Positions 20,101 through 32,867 are shown, counted from the first letter of the stretch. The stretch is 64,000 nt of DNA from Chlorokybus atmophyticus (GCA_009103225.1 RHPI01002090.1:1112991-1176990), one strand, 5' to 3'. Made by a program: numbers and translations. Notes: a model not told the origin generated them from the letters alone.

Positions 20101-21552
20101 NGGCACGAGCATGGATTATGAGAGGGGTGGGAGCTGTTTTCGGTGCCATCATGTAATTAAGTCATGTGATGTGGGTATGTCATAGTGACACTGCTGGGTA
20201 GTGTCATTATTACCACAATTGAGCGGTTAAATGAAATGTGAATGGATATCATGGTGGCGAAAGTTGCTATGGTGTCACGCCTGATCATAACCAAACATAG
20301 CGCTGACGAGGCATTTGCAAGGGTAAGTCGCATTGCTTGCGGAGCTCTGCTGAAACTTTCAAGAAGAGGCAAATGTGTAGATAAAGTTTTTGGATGCACC
20401 TCTTTTTGTTGCTTTTACCCAAACCATTGCTGCAATGTGTGCACTTTGTAATGTGGTTGTTGATCAAATCTGCATTCCTAGCGTTAAGCACATTATGCAC
20501 AATGTGCAGCGCACAACACTGTTGCATTCTTGTGCAAAGTAGCAAAGTTTAGCGCTTGGTGTCGCGGCAATCCGTAATGTAATGCAACGTTCAATAACCC
20601 CCCATCTCTTAACAATTGCTGCAATTGTTGCAAAATCACAAAAGTTGTGTGTCACTCTATTGGTTAAAGAAAAATTATCACGTATAAGCTGCATACCGAT
20701 GAAGTTGTAGCATATTGTGTTTGCTTTAAACAATACATATAAGTAGGTGAAAGATAGTATAAGTTATTAGCTGATCGATAAGCATTCTGACTCGTGCAAT
20801 CTGTGCATGGCGTCATAAACAACTTTGCAAAGTATTGTATTGTTGAACACTCTTCTAATGATAACATGCTAATTGGTTATGAACGCGGGGTACGCATATA
20901 TTAATGAAATGCTAATTTCTGATACTAATGTCATGCATTTTGCACATACCTTTAAGCACGGAGTGTATCAACAGTTTTACATGACGGTACGGCCGAAACT
21001 GTCAAGCAAATTCGCTCATAATTGGCCATAACTTACCATAGGCCATGACTCACGGGCTCCATCATGGCCCAAGAGGTGTGTGATTGACCATTGACCATAT
21101 CATGCCACACAGTCCTTGCATTCTATTTATTATATACTCCATTTCGATGGATCATGGTAGTTTACGTACGTGATCATCGTAGTTTTACGATACATTTGTA
21201 TGGAGGCCATGATGGAGCCCGTGATTGCGCCACGGGTACTGCACACTAGTACCAATGCAACCTTACAACACAGCGTCAACTCACATGTGTCGCTCTCGAT
21301 GTAAGACTACATGCCAGCACCTCCCTCCGGATCCAGGCCGTGGCGGCGGCGGCGGCGGCCGCCGTGGTTGATGGGCATGCCGTCCGAAGCTGATCTGCCT
21401 TGCTGAGACACCCAGGGCGGGTGACACGGGCAGAGAGACGAAGCAGTCAACCATTGCAAAGCACTCTGTGTTAACGCATGCTGCAAGCCAGGTATTGCTG
21501 TTCGGGTTCGGGTTTGAGGGCGTGAAGGCGGGAGGAGCAGCAAGGGAGAGCC
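20101..21552. other. Intergenic region with one hairpin-forming repeat
   Basis: It begins with an N at 20101 followed by GGCACGAG. No gene was recognised. A perfect 19-bp inverted pair lies at 21051-21069 and 21205-21223. Confidence 0.45.
21051..21223. repeat. Inverted repeat with 19-bp perfect arms
   Basis: CACGGGCTCCATCATGGCC at 21051 is mirrored exactly at 21205-21223, enclosing 135 bp. It could be a small foldback element. No coding sequence lies between the arms. Confidence 0.6.
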
Positions 21553-21672
21553 ATGGCATCCGGGGCCGCACACCTTCGGCATGAAGGAGGCGAGATGCGT
21601 CTGTCGGCGCCTTTGCAGGTCGGCGACCTCGTCTGGGCCAAGGTAAAGACGCACCCTTGGTGGCCAGGCCAG
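21553..21672 (+). CDS. Orphan PWWP-domain exon
   Basis: An ATG at 21553 in good context (GAGCCATGGC) starts a frame that reaches VGDLVWAKVKTHPWWPGQ and then a donor-like GTGGGT at 21673. That is the first strand and name-giving motif of a PWWP domain, which binds methylated histone H3 tails and DNA. The rest of the domain would be expected within the next exon, but no matching exon was found up to the opposite-strand glucanase gene. It may be the 5' exon of a gene with long introns, or a lone fragment. Confidence 0.5.
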
Positions 21673-22868
21673 GTGGGTCGTCCGTCTGATACCAACACCC
21701 GTTGTCTATGCATGCATTGCTGTTGCGTGTTCGTATTCTGCAATGTCTGCATTGAGAGCGTTAGTGTTGCACTGTCCAAGCTCGGTACTAGTCCACACGC
21801 GCACTACGTTTGTTGTTGGACAATTGAGCTATGTAACAGGCATGCAATTGCTGCCAAGTGCTCTGAATCAGCATTCGCACCAATATTCTCTGGGAGTATC
21901 CGGTGCCAGCTGCACAGCAGTTAAAGTGGTATTTTCTGTTCCGTGCCCAAAGCACTAGGCATGCAATTGCTGCCACGTGCTCTGAATCAGCATTCACGCA
22001 AACATTGACAGGGAGTTTTTGGTGCCAGCTGCAGGTATAGCGGCGATTGCCCAGATTATCAGGCAGGAACTTTTCTGCAGAGCATGCATGTCAGTACATG
22101 GCACCATATCGTTACTCCCCGCTACACAGCAGGGCAGTCCAAAGTAATAATATGTTCGCAATCTGCGTTTTTTGCACACATGTGGTGCGTTACATGCAGT
22201 GGCTGCCAGCCAGGCATGGCACGGCAGCTGCCCCGTGCTGCAGAGCCAAACCTAGTCGCTATAGATACTCATGCAGCTAATTGAGCTTGCGCAACCCATC
22301 AAAAAGTGCCTACCTATGAATGCAAGCCAGTCGACAACAACAGGCGGTGCGAGTGACTGGCTTTGTTGATAACTAGCGTGCTGTGCTGGTTACTTTTACA
22401 GACACGGATATATTTGCATGCAGTGTTGTGCTGCAGAGCTAGTAATGTGACTAGTGATGTAAATATTCTACGTGTTGCAGTCGACATTAGCAGCATTGTT
22501 GACTGTGCGGTGCTGCCAGATTTACATCAATGTTGAATGCAGGCAATGCACAGCTTGATGTGGCCAAGCACACATTGCAGGTCGTGCAAGGACAGTATCA
22601 GCAGCCCTCGCAATTATGGTACAGCACAGCAGCGATAAAAGTGTGTAGACAGAGTAGTAGTGTACATCAAATGCAGGACATGCATGTGTGCAGATGTTAT
22701 TGAAGCGACTATATAACACCCATAGCGAGTAACTAAGCAACCAACAGATGTCTCTGCACACGTGGCCACGGCAGCCGACATCGATACAACACGATGCCCA
22801 GGCCAGTAGTGGGCTCGGGGTATGTACTACTGCTAGCTTGTGAAGAAACACAGAGTTGTATTATGGTC
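21673..22868. other. Region after PWWP exon with a diverged tandem duplication
   Basis: Two copies of about 75 bp (21838-21912 and 21957-22033), both starting AGGCATGCAATTGCTGCC and ending GGTGCCAGCTGCA, are about 80 percent alike. No exon completing the PWWP domain is visible. Other reading frames here resemble nothing known. Confidence 0.5.
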
Positions 22869-25097
22869 TTAGCATTGCGTGCACGTGCTCGAGCACGGCA
22901 CGTGGGACAGCCAGTGCGGCTGGCATGGCGTTGCTGCTTTGGGATTTGGCGATTGGAGAAGCAGGTTGCAAGACAAGAGACTAGTTCGTGCCTGCCAACA
23001 CATGATCTCGCTTGGTACACTGTGACAATATTGAGGCACTGCATCAACTACAATGCGCTGTGCACGCTTACACGTGACAACTGGCATGTAGAGTTCCCCC
23101 GCGCCTGTAAAGTTGCACGCCCAGTCGCCTTGCTCAGGATGGCTTTGGTACCAGTAGTCCATCAGGTAGGCGGCGTTGTCTCTAACCACGGACGGGTCGC
23201 AGCTGTTTCTGTTGCCGCAGTCCAGGGCGCCACCAGTCGGGGAGCAAAGCCAACCGAGCACGCCACACATTTGATCCTGGAAGGTGCAAATGTGAACAGG
23301 GTTTGTAGACAGAAACGTGAATGGTGACTGAATGAACAGCGTAACCATTACGGGTCCTTACCACTGATGCACTGGCAATCGGCCTGCAGCGTTGCCGCAC
23401 GACTGAGCCGGCAGAGTTGGGCTGGATATCAAAGCACTGCTGCAGAGCTTGCAATTGGTCGCTGGGAAGAGCTTGGTTTGCGGTCTGATAGATGCGCACC
23501 TGAATAGAATGCAAAATTGATGAGCACACGTCATAAACTCCAACCCAGTTGAGTCTCTGACCCTGAGACAACTGCAACTGTGACTCACCCAGTCTATCAG
23601 CAGTGCTGAGCTAGACCAGTCAGTCGGTGAGGGTGCGCCGCCGTAGTTGCCTCCCACAGCCAAATTGAGAAGCAGGAAGAAGCGCTGATCAAAGGGCTGG
23701 CGCTCAGCTGCATAGGGGTGATTCGGGCCATTGACTTGAAATGACCTCCTCAGGCTCTGCAAAGCAGGACATACGTTGGTTGAGCATCTTACTTGGAACG
23801 TTGCACCAGCCCTTGTTGCGGCACGTGCGTGCACGTGTGTTGCTTACGCAACACATGCCAGTTGAGCCACCACTTGTTGCTGCTTAGTACCTGCTTGTGC
23901 GTGATGGTGCCATCAACCAACCAAACGAGAGAGTTGTAGCCCCACTCAAGGGCGAATACGTGATAGTCATCGGCAAAGTCCGCGACGCAGCTCAACCCCC
24001 GCAAGCCGCTGCAAGACATTTGCCTTGACTACCAGAATGCACACACAAATGTGCAGGCTGTCGTGCTGTGTTGCGGACCTGGTAATGGAAGACTGGTACG
24101 GCCAGACGTCACCAAAAAAGATGGTGTTTTGGACCATGTTGGAGCTTTGACCCTTGGACTCCATGATGTCGATCTCACCGGAAGCGGCCCAGGTGCCATA
24201 CTTGTTGTCGGTAGGCATCATCCAGATGGCTGGCCACAGCCCGCCTCCCTGGACAAGGGGAGTGTCTGTTCAGTAACCGAACATGGCATAGCTTGGCTGA
24301 TGTGCTGAGCAGGACAGCATGCTCACCTTTGGCAGCTTTGCGCGCACTGCGATACGCCCGGAAGACCATGACGCGTCCGGCACGGAGTTGACCTTGCCAC
24401 TTGTATACTGCGTGCAATGGGAGAAGGGCAAGAGAGCATTTGGACTTGCGTGCAAGAAAAGGGGTAAAGGGTCAACTTGTCATATGGTCTGACGGCGCAC
24501 CGGCTTGGTGTTGGTGCAGTCGGCCCCGCTACGCGTGCAGCCATCAGTGGAGCCAGTGTATGTCTCTTGAACTGCTTGAAGCACCAGGTGGCCCTGCCAT
24601 CCAGAGCAAGCCATATGTGACAAGTGAGCAGCTGTCCCAAGAGCTGGTTGTCACTTCCGCAGCGTTGCCACTCACCTGCTCCACTCTTAGGTTTTGCTGT
24701 CGGCTCGTATAGCATTCCAGCTCGTTGTTTCCACCGCCCCAGCAATCGACATTCGGCCTCCATTTCGTCAGGTCAAGCTGCGGCACATGCGATGAGAACT
24801 GTGCATAATGCTACGTATGCACACGCATTCATGTGCGTGTGCGCATGCATGCGCGTGCACCAGCCACCACAACGACTGCCAACATCACTGCAACAGCAGT
24901 GCTTGCTCTGTTGATCACGAGGAAAACATGCATGCTGCACCGTTGTGCACCTGATTGTCATTGAACTCGTCACTCCACACCAGACTCCATTCACATCCTG
25001 CGGGCGGCACAGGCGTTTGGGGATCCACGGGAGCACAGGAACAAAGCACTGCCGCAGCAAGCAGCAAGCACAGCGAGTGAAAAGCTTGCACTGCCAT
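22869..25097 (-). CDS. Secreted GH16 glucanase-like enzyme with C-terminal X8/CBM43-like domain
   Basis: The ATG at 25097 opens a signal peptide (MAVQAFHSLCLLLAAAVLC). Exon 1 (24951-25097) ends at WSDEFNDNQ. Later exons carry TKWRPNVDCWGGGNNELECY, YTSGKVNS...GRIAVRAKLPK, GLWPAIWMMPTDNKYG, and the catalytic signature GEIDIMES (about 24160-24185), with the two glutamates serving as nucleophile and acid/base. Then come YHVFALEWG..LVWLVDG, FFLLLNLAVGGNYGG and WVRIYQ. These define glycoside hydrolase family 16 (beta-1,3- or related glucanases). The exon around 23100-23290 has DQMCGVLGWLC, GALDCGNRNSCDP, AAYLMDYWYQ and ACNFTGAGEL, which fits the cysteine spacing of the X8 (CBM43) beta-1,3-glucan-binding module. 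The stop at 22869 assumes no intron after 23090; a GTAAGC donor there could change the last residues. Confidence 0.8.
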
Positions 25098-27396
25098 GTT
25101 GCTGCTGCAGTCCAACAATGCACACTAGTTGCGGACTGGTTGAGGACCACTGGTGCTGGAGCCATGGCCACTGAAGTGTACTTATAGCAGACTGCATGCG
25201 CCATAGCAACACTGATTGAGCGGCTCACCTTGGAGCACTCGACCTAGGGCATGCTTCAGCTCAAAAGTCAGTCAGTTGCGGCGAGCTGAAGTGCTCACAC
25301 AAGCAGACGCACACAGGATGACACCGTTGCTGAACTTCTATTGCATGTTTGCGTTGACAAGATATGCAAGCTGGCATAGTGTACGAGTCGTCATGATGAA
25401 CTACACTGCTGTAACCCGACGTTTGTACACTTTGTGCCTAGTATTACACCCAAGCTAAGGCAATCATACTGTTTGCATAGTCCAAGAGTAGCTTTCAAGC
25501 AACAGGTCTAGCGTAGAGCATTAGCTTTGACAGTATCCACTGTTTGGTAATGATTGACTCCGTTACAGTTGGATGACTATTCCTGTGATAAGTTGCTATG
25601 CTTTCGTCTGCTATGCGGCAATCATGGTGAAAACAAACCTGCCTGTTTGACACATAGAAGCATGCGTGCCTGTGGTACTTAGAGTCTGTGTATACAACTC
25701 TATGTGTCACACAGGCATGTGACAATTGTGGCGTACGCAAGCATGCAATGGCTGCTCTAAGTCCGTCCTGTGATAATTGTGATTCAAATTATGGCTGCAA
25801 GCAACTATCCTTGCACCAAACAACTTACTTGCACTGTTATGCGTTACGCAAGCTGGCAGCCAGACAACGACCATGCATATGCTCCAGTCCGCACTTGGCA
25901 TACGAGTTGGAACGACGTCGCTCTGATAAGCCACCAGCAGCCTCATCATCAACACACAGGACGGCGACACATGTAGTCGCTACGTTTGCAGCTGGTAAAA
26001 ACACAGGCTGTGATTGCATGCGCCGCATGCCTATCTACTGAGGCATGCAGCTGCTGAAGTTCACTGACACTCACTAGGATCACCTCTCTTCACGGCCGAT
26101 GTTGTCCTCTGCAAGCCAGTTCAAGCCAGCAAACCAAGGTAAGCCATCAACACTGAAGCTGTCTGGACTGTGCTCAGGCATCGACGGCGCCACCGTTTCG
26201 CCACGATGATGAGGCCGCCTAGAACACCCACCTCGCTTACATCGACTTGTGCGCACACAGGACTGTGCGGGATAGTATGCGTGACATGTGTCGCTCTGCG
26301 TGTGCTTGCAAGGAGGAGGCTTTGGCCACCATCAACTGCGCTGCCTCGGCCTCGCCTCGGCTGCATGGTGGAGAAAGCTTGTGCTAAGCGGCAGACCTAA
26401 CCTTACTGGAAAGCCCATACCTCCTGCGCCAGGTGTCAGCTGCCGAAACTCGATCCGCCGTCGGCAACGGCTCGTCGCTGAGGCCTGAGACTAGGGCTGG
26501 GTACTTCCGCACGGGAAGGGAAACGACGGAAGCTGCAATCATGCATATACGGGGCATTCCGTGTGTAGTTGGTGCGAACCGACGCAAGCAAAGTAGCACC
26601 GCAAGGCAAAGTCAGGCACATCAATCAACCGAGTGGGGGCCAAGATAGAGCCATCATCAACAGGAAAGCAGTCCATCGAATTGAATTTATTGGATGATAA
26701 AGTTGTGTTTACCATCATTGAATGACAGCATGTCAGCGGTATTCACAATATGCTGACAAAGTCGACCAGATAATAACCAAGCCTGTCGGTCAATGGGTGT
26801 TTCCACTGCGGACAGCATAGGTTGCTGAAGACCAAGTAGTGCGCACTGCCAGCACTTGCATCATGGACACAAAGTACTAGGTTTAGTCATGGCCTTTACC
26901 CGCGCGTGCAACCCAAGCGTATAGCGACATCCACCGCATGATTACATCGACTGCTGCAAACACACTTCTTGCTTAATCTGTATACTTTCATCGGCGCAAG
27001 CCACTGGACGTTATATGCTAGTTCTATTGCGATCTTGCAACGCTTGAAACATGCGAATTGCAAATGTGCAAACAGCGTAAGCAACGAAGCACACGTGCGG
27101 AGCCTCAGAACCTGGCAGGCTGGACTCAGGTTTGCGATCAACATTGTCTCCATGAACCCTAAGGCAAGGCTACACGTTCCAGCTGCAAAGCTTACTCGCT
27201 TGCTTCCCAGATTGAGCATACACCTTGTGCATGGTACAAGTTCACGCGCAAGGTAGTGCCAATACTTGCTCAAATGTGCTTGTGCTTCTGGTGCTTCTGG
27301 TGCCTGCAGCGACTTTGTACCTGATGCACCAACTTGGCAGCATTGCCAAGGTAGATGGTTCACAGCGCACAACGAACCCTTGGACAAGGCATGTGC
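25098..27396. other. Intergenic region between GH16 and uL15m genes
   Basis: About 2.3 kb with no recognisable gene on either strand. It holds the promoter side of the GH16 gene and the 3' side of uL15m. Short open frames are present but lack family resemblance and splice support. Confidence 0.4.
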
Positions 27397-29118
27397 TTAT
27401 AGCGTGGGCTGCTCGGGTTGCGCGGCTGTGGTTGGTGGTGAAGAAGGCGCCGGCAACCTGCCTACGCTTTCAAACTTGTCGCGAAGGCGCAGTGGTGGCC
27501 TTGCTGCTTGCGGCAGTGGACGCTGCTTCTTCTCAAATGACTCTGGCTGCAGGGACAAGGGTGTCAACTCCCTCTCAATTGTTGCAGCTCTAAGTTGAAA
27601 ACAACTCCACACCCACCTTAAGCAGGGCGCGCAAACCGAGTTTGTTGTAGTACACGGTTGTCACATTGCCGCCAACATCTTCCACAGCCTTCTTTGCCAC
27701 CGCGGACACCTTGGACACCTGCTCAACAGCATCAAAGCTGAAGCTGCGCTAGCAAGTGCGCATAGACAAGCAGTCCCTGGTTTCGCAACGTACCTCAATG
27801 TTGAGGGGAGTATCTACCTTCTGGCAGCCCTGCCACACCCAACAAAAGTCAAGATTTGCGGTTAGCCGCAGAACTTAATGAGATTGCGCAGAGGTTTGCA
27901 TACGATGGCGACTCACCCTCCCTAAAAGCTTCACGCCATCCTTGATCTTCTTTCCAATCACTCCAGCATCCCTTAATGTCTGCACCATAGCCCGCAATGA
28001 GCTTGATTGACGCTAGCTCAGGGAGAGTGCAAAATACTGTCCTGAACAGCTTACTTTCATGGTAATCAGCTGCGATGGATCTATGCGCCCTTGCTTGATA
28101 AAATCTAACACCTTGTCCATGCCAACCACTTCGTACTCCAATGCATTCCTGTTGTAGTGAACCAACCAGTCTTGGTTGTTCACACCGTCCGTCCATGTGA
28201 TTCATTCATTTGCAGACATGAAAGTTTTGACAGCACTTACGGATTGTTAAATCCCCGCTTGGGTATTCTTAGGCGAAGCGGTGTTTGACCTCCTTCAAAT
28301 CCCAGTCGCGGTGTCCTTCCTGTGTACAGTTGATGCAACGTAAGCAACAAGACGAGGCAAACACCAGAGAAGATGGACGTGAACTCCATCTACTCCAGCA
28401 ACGCAAGCTGAACATAAACTCAACTGACTATTGGGCCAAACACTATCACCTGCGCGCGCACTCTGCCCTTTATGACCACGACCACAAGTCTTCCCTTTTC
28501 CCGACCCAATGCCCCGGCCCACACGCTTGGCCTGAACGCACCAGCACAAAACTTATCTTAGCATGGAGTCTGCAACCGTGACAACGCAGTTTGACTGCTG
28601 CACTGGGGCACTCACCGGGACGCCATAATAAAATTGTGCGCATGTTTGCTGTGTGTAAATAGCTTGTGGAATTGAAGATGCGACAAAGAAGTGCATTGCT
28701 GTTTCTTATCGTACCAACACCTGCCCTACCGTGCACAACTGACCACGGTACCTCTGGAAAATTCATATGGCGTAGTTACCATGCCATAGGCCTGTACCAA
28801 TATGCAATGCTGGACTTGATAAACCTAGGAGACGCGCTTGCATGCAAGTGTGCTGTCACTGTACTCGGCAGTGGTTGATAACTGCACCTTGTGTCGTGCT
28901 CCAGGGTTGTCCGCAATGTTGTGGAGCGTAAGGAACTCTTCTGCGTCGTTGTGCCAGCCTCTGCTCGCCGGTGCCGTCGAGGTCAACGTCCTGGCAGCCC
29001 AGGAAAACACCGAAGAAGACGGCGACGACGACGAGGAGGATGTGCTCGCGGAGTAAGACGACCACCCAGCCTGGCGCAGGGCAGCCTGACACCGCAACCG
29101 CAGCAGCCGCAGCGCCAT
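27397..29118 (-). CDS. Mitochondrial large-subunit ribosomal protein uL15m
   Basis: The ATG at 29118 gives [15 protein letters not shown], a basic, serine-rich start typical of a mitochondrial presequence, followed by [13 protein letters not shown]. Exon 1 is 28888-29118. The next exon has [20 protein letters not shown], the glycine/lysine-rich rRNA-binding signature of L15. Then come [20 protein letters not shown] (about 28240-28305), [31 protein letters not shown] and [16 protein letters not shown]. The last exon (27397-27546) starts PESFEKK and ends GRLPAP plus a short tail; joining it to LLK needs an intron of about 75 bp (GTGGGT to CTGCAG) and keeps phase 0. That tail resembles the plant mitochondrial protein. 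Its start lies about 500 bp from that of V-ATPase F on the other strand. Confidence 0.92.
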
Positions 29119-29615
29119 TTCAGACGACAACAGTAACCACACCAACACGCCTACTGGCTCGTTTCCCCAGGCCCAGTCTGCTGGTTGTGTAGTCTCCCGT
29201 GATCCTCCGCGCTTCGCTCAGGCTATCACCCCGCCCGCCAAAGCCGCGAACACCGCCGCCGCCGGAGCAACCTGGGCTTAGAGTTTCGTGCTACTTGCAT
29301 TGGCAATTTACTGCAGCAGCTCGGTTGGTTGCGCGCCGGCGGTGAAGGCGGTGTGGGCGGCAGCCTCGCGGGTGGCGTAAGGTTGCCTGCTTGTTTGCAG
29401 CGTCCGTGAGCAGCCGAGTAGCTCTATTGGTGGAACGCTTGGCTGGGTCGGCGGTTTTCTATTTGTGCCCGCCCTGCGCGTGTTGTGCGATGGGGAGGCC
29501 AGGGTTTGCAACGGCATAAGCGGAGCGTGCTCATTTTGCGCTGCGTTCCTCATCATTTTCCAAAACTTTCAGACGCGGTTTGTCTGTTGCCATTTGAGCG
29601 ACAGCGCATATCACG
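29119..29615. promoter_or_regulatory. Divergent intergenic region uL15m / V-ATPase F
   Basis: This 497-bp stretch lies between two start codons that point away from each other. It is GC-rich on the uL15m side. No TATA box or named site could be read, so promoter function is inferred from position only. Confidence 0.45.
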
Positions 29616-30677
29616 ATGGCTGTAGCCGCTGCTGGCGGGGCCAAAAGCTCTGCCCTCAGGGATGGTGGCTACATTGCCATGATTGCCGACGAGGTGAGAC
29701 ATTGTGTCCTTGCCCCATCTTTCTCTCCGTCAGCTTTCTTGCTCTTGCTTGATTCTTCATGGCCACAATTGCAAGCAATGGTTTAGCTCAAGTGTTCATT
29801 TGGTATGTGGTTTGGGAAGCCAGCGAATGTAAGTTAGCTGTTGCTCAATTCCAGATCAGCTAATCGGAGGTCCCCAAAGATAGCAAGTGCACTTGCCTGT
29901 GTACTTAGTGTACTCAGCGCAAAGTACACCTTTGTTCCAGATTGGTTGCTAACAATAACAAACCACAAGGGCAACCACCTCTGACATGCTGCTTGCCCCT
30001 GTTTGTCGCTCGCCTATGTTGCATATATTTTCAAAACAGATGTGTTCGTGCTTTGTTTAACCCGCTCGTTCAATTCACTAGGTATTTTGACAGTATTGTC
30101 GTCCAAACTGATGCTGATCTACAACTGTTTCATTAATGCACAAGCCATGGTACCACAGGACACGATCACAGGGTTTTTGCTTGCTGGTGCCGGCAACGTC
30201 GATGTGCGCAGGAAAACAAACTTCCTGATTGTAGACTCAAGTAAGCATCGCTGCATGTGTGGATTTTATATATGTGTATATAATGCAGTGTGCTACTGCA
30301 CATCAAGCAACGCCTGAACGCGAACATTGGGTGTTCACACCTGGCTGCAGAGACGACGACAAAGCAGATCGAAGACGCGTTCAAAGAATTCACAACGCGT
30401 GAAGACGTTGCTGTGGTTCTCATCAGCCAATACGTGAGCAAAGTTTCTTGTCTACTGCTTGCCCATTAGACACGTTGTTCAGAGCAACCTGTGAGCAAGC
30501 GGTTTGTACTGACATTTTGCTACCTGTGCGCAGATAGCCAACATGATTCGCTTTGTGCTGGACAACTACCGCAAGCCAGTACCTGCGGTGCTGGAGATCC
30601 CCAGCAAAGATCATCCTTACGATCCAAATCAAGACTCGCTGCTTGCGCGAGTGAAGTTCATGTTTGGTGCCCAATAG
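29616..30677 (+). CDS. V-type proton ATPase subunit F
   Basis: Four exons join in phase: 29616-29693, 30159-30240, 30351-30433 and 30534-30677, giving 128 residues, the usual size. Subunit F sits in the central stalk of the V1 sector and couples ATP hydrolysis to proton pumping at the vacuole and endomembranes. The start [21 protein letters not shown] leads to AMIADE, then [40 protein letters not shown], and [27 protein letters not shown], all strongly conserved with plants. The gene ends with TAG. That shows TAG is a normal stop in this genome, which matters for the gag-pol amber in the retrotransposon. Confidence 0.97.
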
Positions 30678-32867
30678 CCCATCGAGCCCTCTTGAGAAGC
30701 AACCCGCATGTAAGGCTGTTGCGCTGCTGTTAGCGCCCTGGGCATGATCAGCACCTGGACTCTAGTTGAACAGTTGATAGTAAGTTGTGCTAACAACGCC
30801 TGAGCTTGGTGTGCACAGTTGTTGCTGCGCATCATACGACAACAAAACTTACATCTCGACATAAGCTGTGCTGTCTTTTGGGCAGTGTTGTGAAAGTTGT
30901 AAGTCGGTGCAGTGTGCAAGTTGCGAGGTTAAGGTCAGTGGCCACTATCACCAATGCGCTCGTTAGATAGGTGCTGTTGACTGCCGTGCTCGCGTGGCCC
31001 TGTGATTGCACGCTTGACACAGCTTGTGCCATTGTTAGGGAACTATGTAGCCTAGCGATCAAAAACTAATCATTCAGGTATGGTGCCTGCTGCGCATATG
31101 TGTCACGCATATGTGACTTCAACACTTCAGCAAACATGCTCAGCACTCATGCGCGCCATGCATAATCAGCACCCACAAAAACCACAGCTCAGAAAGCAAC
31201 CCACCAGGCGACATTGAATTCACATGCTAGAGGGCTCATCAAGTGACGCACAAACGACAATCAGTTGACGCAACAGAATCGCATATAGCAGCATGCGCTT
31301 TACGCAGTACGCGTCTCCTCCTCTCCTCTCGGCTCGCTCTTCTCACGCTGTGCGGGGGACGCGACAAGCTACTGCTATTGCTCGCCCACGCCTGCCTGCT
31401 GTTGTTGTTGTAGTTATGCTGCATATTGTGCTGTGGGTGCTCTGTGCTTAAGTGTGTTGGTGTGTACGCGCGTGTGCTGCATGATGTGTTGTGGGTGCTG
31501 TGTTAGTGCGACCGTTGTGTGTGCACGTCACAATGTGCAAGCACCATTGCACCTTGAATTGTGCTCCATCTGCAGGACAACCAATGTATACGACAGACGA
31601 AAAGAGTTAAGCACGTACAGATTTGCGTGAGTATGCACTGAAACACCAACATCAACAACTTACTAACTCGCGAGCATTAACGAGCACCTGGTTAAGCCAC
31701 GCGCCTGCCATCACTCTTATATGTGGATATTGATGGTGCATAACAGATTACTGGGTACATGATATGCTATGGCAGCCTACAGCCGTCAATGGTGTGCCAA
31801 TGTGTCTTATTTTCTTTATCACAAAAGCTCACAACGGTTGCAGGCCATTATAATGGCCATTGGCAACAAAGCAATGTTGCAACTCTATATCACAACATGT
31901 CTGCATAGGGTATGTCCGAATCATGCACATTCATGCACACACATGCTTAACCAACAAACACATGCAATATAGGTTAGTAGAGAGCAAAGTCAGGGGCAGG
32001 CAGCTTCAACTACACGACGTGAGCGACCACATATACTACTTGTGAGCCCAAAGCAATTAAAGACACGTCCAGGATTTGTCACACATATAAGTCAAGGGTG
32101 TCACTCTGCTGCCGCTGTTGTTCATGTGGTGCGTGTGCTGGCTGGCTTGTGCTCTCACTTGACAATGCTTGTATGCAGTCATATATTCTATGTGAATGCT
32201 TGCGACTCTTCGAACCGTTGCAAAGAATGGAAACGTGCTATCAAATGGCCTGTAGGCATTGTTGGTTGGTTGTTGTGACGGATACACAAGGACCTGTCCG
32301 GCCTCTTGGCGGCTGAGGCCCAGTCAGCCTGTGGTGTTGTCGTCTATGTCGTCCACGTTCACGTCGTCCTTAGCAAGCTAACAGCTCGGCCTGACATCAC
32401 ATGCTTGCTGCGCTGGTGGTTGACCTCTTGCCCGCTTCTCTTTGCCCCATCCTTGCCCTCCTCTAGTTGGTGCCTAGTGTCTTTAGTTGTTGATGTCGTG
32501 TTCGCAGTCATTGCCAAGCGCTGATTCTGGCCCCCACCCAAAAACAAAATGTAACCATGCGTGTATGCTTGTCCATTGTCATTTGCATCTAATTGCCTTA
32601 TATCTGCACAGCAACCCTTGCCCAGTGGTTGACCTCTATCGGTCCCCACTGGTGAGTGACACCAGTGGGGACCGATAGTGACTCACCGCAGCATGGCAAC
32701 TTGACATCGTCGTCAGAATGTTCGTCGACGAGTATCCAGTGTCATCGGATTCTCATTGACGGTCAACTGTGACGGCGCTACTAGTGCGCATGGCAGCCAC
32801 AGTCAGCTGCTTGGTGCTGTAATCGCCGGCAGGTGACTACGGCGGGGCAAGGAGGTGGCGGACGGCC
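30678..32867. other. Intergenic region before p115, with a perfect hairpin
   Basis: About 2.2 kb with no gene recognised. Positions 32636-32678 form a perfect hairpin. The sequence just upstream of the p115 start is GC-rich (32820-32867). Confidence 0.45.
32636..32678. repeat. Perfect hairpin, 19-bp stem and 5-bp loop
   Basis: CTATCGGTCCCCACTGGTG at 32636-32654 is followed by AGTGA and then its exact reverse complement at 32660-32678. It lies about 190 bp upstream of the p115 start codon. Confidence 0.85.
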
